27,682 bases of DNA from Bacteroidota bacterium (lineage in GTDB: Bacteria; Bacteroidota; Bacteroidia; UBA7662; CANHCV01): contig JAIYBD010000220.1 of the NCBI GenBank assembly GCA_027488715.1, forward strand, positions 1 through 27,682, read 5' to 3'. The notes beneath the pieces are model-generated. The model was not told the origin of the DNA and made no database searches. It saw only the letters and a list, made by a program, of their open reading frames with translations. Below, piece by piece: positions 24,042-27,682 of this stretch (the first letter of the stretch is position 1; the number at the start of each line of letters is the position of its first letter). The position numbers were made by a program, and so were the translations under genes.

Positions 24042-25012
24042 AGACCATGAATTGGTTTGAATGGATTCAGTTTTCAAAATCGAACAGAATTTTTCTTCTT
24101 GCCGATGATTTTTTTCAAAACGATCCCTTACTGAAAGAAATCAAGGTAGATCAAAGCATATTCATTTCCGCAAAAATCGCTAAAAGTCTTTCAACGGTTG
24201 AATATGTTTGGAATCAACTCCTTGAAAACCAATTTACCAAACATGATTTTTTGGTTGGAGTAGGAGGGGGGAGCATTACCGATCTTACCACCTTTATTGC
24301 CGGTACTTACAAAAGAGGAATTCCCCATATTCTGGTACCAACCACCCTTTTGGCCGCTACCGATGCTGCCATTGGAGGAAAGGGTGGTATTGATTTTGGA
24401 AATTTTAAAAATGCCGTTGGCGTAATCAAATCACCAGAATTTTTAGTCATTTATCCCCATTTTTTTGAACAGTTAGGAATAGAAGAAACCACCTTTGGCT
24501 GGGCTGAAGTGGCCAAACATGCCTTAATCGGTTCATTTGATCTTTACAAAGAACTTAGTGCAAATAAGTTTCAAAATGTAGAATTCTTGGTTTCGAAAAG
24601 TGTAGAATTTAAAAATTCAGTTGTTTCAGAGGATTTGTATGAACAAGGCCGAAGGAAAATTCTCAACTTCGGGCACACATTGGGGCATGCTTTGGAATCG
24701 TATCAACTCGAGTCGAATTCCCCATATTCTCACGGAAAGTGTGTCGTTTTAGGCATGTTGAAAGAGCTAGAGATCATGCACAAAATAGGTTCTATCAGCC
24801 ACTACCAAAAGGATGACATAACCCAATGGCTCCATCATTTATTCCCGTTGGAAAACCTACCCAATACTCCTTGGTTGGAGGTTCTTCCCTATGTAAAAAA
24901 CGATAAAAAAAATGAAGGAAATTTGATCGGATTTGTTGAATTTTGCGGTGTTGGAAAAGTAGAACCAGAAATGAAATTATCCCTTCAAACAGTAAAAGAA
25001 CTGTTGTCATGA
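24038..25012 (+). CDS. aroB: 3-dehydroquinate synthase
   Basis: Converts DAHP to 3-dehydroquinate with NAD and a divalent metal, step two of the shikimate pathway. The 324 residues are shorter than the usual 350-360, mostly through a short N-terminal part. The NAD-binding loop is GVGGGSITD (74-82). PTTLLAATDAAIGGKGGIDF (101-120) carries the substrate-binding D109 and K115. Metal ligands are in GWAEVAKHALIG, FGHTLGHALES and SPYSHG. All key motifs are therefore kept. The ATG overlaps the preceding TGA (ATGA); an ATG 9 bases downstream is possible. The stop overlaps the aroA start in the same way. Confidence 0.94.
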   Translation: MKTMNWFEWIQFSKSNRIFLLADDFFQNDPLLKEIKVDQSIFISAKIAKSLSTVEYVWNQLLENQFTKHDFLVGVGGGSITDLTTFIAGTYKRGIPHILVPTTLLAATDAAIGGKGGIDFGNFKNAVGVIKSPEFLVIYPHFFEQLGIEETTFGWAEVAKHALIGSFDLYKELSANKFQNVEFLVSKSVEFKNSVVSEDLYEQGRRKILNFGHTLGHALESYQLESNSPYSHGKCVVLGMLKELEIMHKIGSISHYQKDDITQWLHHLFPLENLPNTPWLEVLPYVKNDKKNEGNLIGFVEFCGVGKVEPEMKLSLQTVKELLS

Positions 25013-26244
25013 TCTATCAAGTAAGGAAACCTCAAAGTCCGATTTCCCACCTTCAAATTCAATTACCTGGTTCAAAAAGTGAAACAAATCGTTTGCTGAT
25101 TATTCAGCATTTTCTTCAGCAGTCGTTGGATTTCAAAAATGCCAGCGAATCCGACGATAGTTTCATTTTGGAGAAAGCGCTCAAATTTGAATCATCAACC
25201 ATTCAGGTAGGCAAGGCGGGAACAGCCATGAGGTTTTTAACGGCGTTGTTATCCATTACTCCCGGAGAATGGATTATTGAAGGTGATGACCGAATGCACG
25301 AGCGTCCCATCGAAGGATTGGTTGAATGTTTGAGGGAATTGGGCGCTGATATCGAATATACCGAAAATGAAGGATTCCCTCCCTTGAAAATAAAAGGAAA
25401 ACCGTTGGATGGGGGAGTGGTACAATTGGAAAACCCCTTGAGTTCCCAATATGTATCTGCCTTGATGTTGGTTGCTCCTTACATGAAAAACGGATTAACC
25501 ATTGAACTTTTCGGAGATGTGGTTTCTCAACCCTATATTACGATGACTTCGGGATTATTGTGGGATTTTGGAGTTGAAGTACAATTTTCAGGTAAAAAAA
25601 TCATCATTCCGCCTTGTAAATACGAATACAAACCTCATAATGTTGAAAGTGATTGGTCGGCAGCGGGCTATTGGTATGCGCTAAACAGTTTTCTCAGTTT
25701 TCCGGAATTGGAATTGAGTACCCTTCGTTTGGTGAGTTTTCAGGGTGACAAAAAAATTGTAGAATTGTACAAAAATTTTGGAATTGAAACCCGATTTGGA
25801 AAAGATCGAGTGGTCCTTTGCAATTACCATCAAGTTTCCAATTATTTCAAACATGACTTCAAAGACGAGCCTGATCAAGTACAAACGTTTGTTTGTTTAG
25901 CCGCAGCTCATCGAATAAAAGCTCGTTTTTCCGGATTGCAAACCCTTTTCATAAAGGAAACAAATCGGGTTGATGCGCTTCAGAAAGAATTGAAAAAATT
26001 CAATGTGGAAATGAATGAAACGACTCCTGGATTTTTTGAATTGCAATATGGAGAAATCCCAGATAAATCCATTCCTATTCGAATATCAACCTACCAGGAT
26101 CATCGGATGGCCATGGCATTTTCGGTGTGGGCTGCCGCAGGATACTGCATCGAAATTGAAGATCCTGAGGTCGTTACCAAATCATATCCTCATTTCTGGG
26201 ACGACTTGAAACGTGCCGGCTTCTCGGTGAATGAGGTTAATTAA
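25009..26244 (+). CDS. aroA: EPSP synthase (3-phosphoshikimate 1-carboxyvinyltransferase)
   Basis: Transfers the enolpyruvyl group of PEP to shikimate-3-phosphate, step six of the shikimate pathway. From the ATG at 25009, which overlaps the aroB TGA (ATGA), it has 411 residues, slightly below the usual 425-435. The motifs are LPGSKSETNR (19-28, substrate and PEP contacts), GKAGTAMRF (68-76, the PEP loop), LSSQYVSALML, ESDWSAAGYW with the catalytic Asp, KETNR and the late TYQDHRMAMAF. A TTG at 24943 is in frame but would overlap most of the aroB C-terminus. Its stop overlaps the convergent pyrD stop within TTAATTAA. Confidence 0.96.
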   Translation: MIYQVRKPQSPISHLQIQLPGSKSETNRLLIIQHFLQQSLDFKNASESDDSFILEKALKFESSTIQVGKAGTAMRFLTALLSITPGEWIIEGDDRMHERPIEGLVECLRELGADIEYTENEGFPPLKIKGKPLDGGVVQLENPLSSQYVSALMLVAPYMKNGLTIELFGDVVSQPYITMTSGLLWDFGVEVQFSGKKIIIPPCKYEYKPHNVESDWSAAGYWYALNSFLSFPELELSTLRLVSFQGDKKIVELYKNFGIETRFGKDRVVLCNYHQVSNYFKHDFKDEPDQVQTFVCLAAAHRIKARFSGLQTLFIKETNRVDALQKELKKFNVEMNETTPGFFELQYGEIPDKSIPIRISTYQDHRMAMAFSVWAAAGYCIEIEDPEVVTKSYPHFWDDLKRAGFSVNEVN

Positions 26245-27268
26245 TTTTGCGTAATTCCTGGGTAATTTCTCGTATTAATTGGGGACCTTGATAAATAAAG
26301 CCCGAGTAAATTTGAATAAGGTCAGCCCCGGCCATAATCTTTTCCCGAGCATCTTTGGCATTCATAATTCCTCCGGAACCGATAATTATCTTTTCTTTTC
26401 CAAGAATTTCTCGAGCACGACGAACCAATTCGGTGCTCAAATGGGTTAGAGGTGCACCTGAGAGTCCACCAGCACCGATTTCTTCCACCATTTTCGGACT
26501 CGTTTTTAGATGGTTACGACCAATGGTGGTATTGGAAATGATCATGCCCTCAATAGGAGAATTTTTCACACAAAGGCAAAGTTCTTGAAAATCCGTTTCG
26601 TTTAAATCTGGCGCAATTTTTAAAAGAATGGGCTTCTTGATCGATTTATGTTGGCGTTCTTGATCCAAGATTTTCAATAGGTTTTCCATAAAGGTGACCG
26701 ATTGCAAATCGCGCAGGCCAGGTGTGTTGGGAGAACTAACGTTAACAACCAAATAATCAACGAAATCATAGATTCCATTGAAAGAAATGACGTAATCGTT
26801 TATGGCATTTTCATTGGGTGTGATTTTATTTTTTCCAATGTTTCCACCAATGATTTGATGCTTGTTTTTTGAATTTAGATTTTTTACGACGTCTTCCAAG
26901 CCTATATTATTGAAACCCATGCGATTGATGATAGCTTGATCTTCAACCAAACGGAAAAGTCGAGGTTGGGGATTTCCATCTTGCGGTTTTGGCGTTACGG
27001 TACCAATTTCAACAAATCCAAATCCTAAATCGATCATTTCTCGATAAAAATCGGCGTTTTTATCAAATCCAGCAGCTAATCCTAATCGACTTGGAAACGT
27101 AATTCCCATGCATTGAAAACTATCTTTTTCGGATAATTTGGTTTGAAATGGTATTAGGAATGGTTTTAAAATGGCAGAAGAATGAAAAAGCTTTAACCAT
27201 CGCACGGTGATGTGGTGTGCTTTTTCGGGATCGAGTTGAAACAAAAAGAATTTTATTATCGAGTACAT
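26237..27268 (-). CDS. pyrD: Dihydroorotate dehydrogenase, class 2 (quinone-linked)
   Basis: Oxidises dihydroorotate to orotate in pyrimidine synthesis and passes electrons through FMN to membrane quinone. The 343 residues carry the class 2 N-terminal helical membrane-association domain (1-40, IIKFFLFQLDPEKAHH). The FMN barrel follows, with GLAAGFDKNAD (63-73, K70), RMGFNNIG, and the active-site Ser in NVSSPNTPGLR (176-186). The later NTT, GSGGI and QIYSGFIYQGP segments bind FMN phosphate and complete the barrel. The ATG is 5 nt after an exact -7 box, so the mRNA should be nearly leaderless. The 3' end overlaps aroA by 8 bp. Confidence 0.97.
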   Translation of the reverse strand: MYSIIKFFLFQLDPEKAHHITVRWLKLFHSSAILKPFLIPFQTKLSEKDSFQCMGITFPSRLGLAAGFDKNADFYREMIDLGFGFVEIGTVTPKPQDGNPQPRLFRLVEDQAIINRMGFNNIGLEDVVKNLNSKNKHQIIGGNIGKNKITPNENAINDYVISFNGIYDFVDYLVVNVSSPNTPGLRDLQSVTFMENLLKILDQERQHKSIKKPILLKIAPDLNETDFQELCLCVKNSPIEGMIISNTTIGRNHLKTSPKMVEEIGAGGLSGAPLTHLSTELVRRAREILGKEKIIIGSGGIMNAKDAREKIMAGADLIQIYSGFIYQGPQLIREITQELRKIN

Positions 27269-27273
27269 GCTCG

Positions 27274-27281
27274 CAAAATTA
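27274..27281 (-). promoter_or_regulatory. -7 promoter element abutting the pyrD start codon
   Basis: On the minus strand the sequence is TAATTTTG, an exact TAnnTTTG match, five bases before the pyrD ATG. No -33 TTG is visible on this strand in the AT-rich 27282-27340 stretch. Confidence 0.55.
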
Positions 27282-27361
27282 GAATTTTACCCTGAATTTT
27301 AAGAATCCTAATTTATTCGATAATTTATATTATGTTAAGTAAGGAAAGGGAGAACATGACT

Positions 27362-27369
27362 TATCTTTG
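27362..27369 (+). promoter_or_regulatory. -7 promoter element abutting the FAD oxidoreductase start codon
   Basis: TATCTTTG is an exact TAnnTTTG match, with five bases before the ATG at 27375. A leaderless or near-leaderless transcript is predicted. No -33 TTG was found. Confidence 0.6.
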
Positions 27370-27374
27370 TTCTT

Positions 27375-27682
27375 ATGCAGGAATGGAATAATTTATCGTA
27401 CTGGGAATCGAAAATTTGGAAAAAGAAATTTGACCTGATTGTGGTGGGTTCTGGCATTACCGGAGCAACAGCAGCCATCCATTTTGCAAAAAGAAATCCT
27501 GGAAAAAGAGTTTTAGTTTTGGACCAATTTCAATTGGGTTTAGGAGCAACATCCAAAAATGCTGGATTTATTTGCTTTGGTTCGCCAACTGAATTACTGG
27601 AAACGCAGAAAAATTTCGGAAAAGAATTTTTAGAATCGCAATTGCGAAAAAAATGGCACGGACATCAAATACTTCTTAAAAC
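27375..27682 (+). CDS. FAD-dependent oxidoreductase, DAO family (N-terminal part; runs off the window)
   Basis: The first 102 codons of a D-amino-acid-oxidase-like flavoprotein are visible; the rest lies outside. The N-terminal dinucleotide-binding motif VVGSGITGATAA (GxGxxGxxxA) is near residues 23-34. A beta strand ending VLVLDQF has its acidic residue for the FAD ribose, and GLGATSKNAGFICFGS is the loop that contacts FAD in this family. The start MQEWNNLSYWESKIWKKKFD resembles small Bacteroidota DAO proteins of unknown substrate. The ATG is chosen because it is the first in frame and follows a -7 box by five bases. Confidence 0.85.
   Translation, partial: MQEWNNLSYWESKIWKKKFDLIVVGSGITGATAAIHFAKRNPGKRVLVLDQFQLGLGATSKNAGFICFGSPTELLETQKNFGKEFLESQLRKKWHGHQILLK

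Noticed and set aside
24943..25008. N-terminal extension of aroA inside aroB
   Set aside because: It uses a TTG and overlaps the aroB C-terminus. The ATG at 25009 forms the ATGA junction typical of this operon and gives the expected EPSP synthase start.

Overview
The window looks like chromosomal DNA of a Bacteroidota bacterium, most likely from the Flavobacteriales or a neighbouring order. The DNA is AT-rich (roughly 40% GC by eye). Several start codons are preceded by the Bacteroidota -7 promoter element TAnnTTTG. The gene content fits: a PorV/PorQ-family outer-membrane protein (type IX secretion), a TonB-dependent receptor with an N-terminal carboxypeptidase-regulatory-like domain, a DUF5117/DUF5118-type zinc protease, a bacterial GH3-family protein, and a DAHP synthase-chorismate mutase fusion. 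I see no rRNA, tRNA, CRISPR array, insertion sequence or phage gene. This is a dense, mostly housekeeping region.

Layout. Positions 1-370 hold the 3' end of a secreted lipocalin-like gene, followed by a strong terminator. Positions 456-2822 (+) hold icd and a GT4 glycosyltransferase. Positions 2819-11403 (-) hold, in transcription order, a four-helix membrane protein, two tandem paralogous secreted proteins and a secreted zinc metalloprotease; after a terminator come a DUF58 protein and an MCC-like carboxyltransferase. Positions 11456-14906 (-) hold an rRNA-type methyltransferase, a GH3 protein and a PorV/PorQ-family protein with overlapping ends. Positions 14950-17215 (+) hold a SpoU/TrmH methyltransferase, a YfcE-like phosphoesterase and fmt. 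Positions 17205-22526 (-) hold purB, a 56-residue DUF5522-like cysteine protein, an unrecognised 335-residue protein and a TonB-dependent receptor. Positions 22568-26244 (+) hold a small basic secreted protein, DAHP synthase/chorismate mutase, aroB and aroA. Then come pyrD (-) and the start of an FAD-dependent oxidoreductase (+) that runs off the end.

How the genes fit together. The aro genes give three steps of the shikimate pathway plus chorismate mutase, and purB and pyrD add purine and pyrimidine synthesis. Genes within operons overlap by 1-11 bp (ATGA, TTGA or TAATG junctions), which implies translational coupling. All three convergent gene pairs overlap through their stop codons. Four genes (fmt, the TonB receptor, pyrD, the FAD oxidoreductase) have an exact -7 box only 4-5 nt before the start codon, which predicts leaderless or nearly leaderless mRNAs. 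The least-explained parts are the membrane protein/paralogue pair/metalloprotease operon, the purB-DUF5522-unknown protein operon, and the small basic secreted protein heading the aro operon. I found no clear new defence or mobile system.
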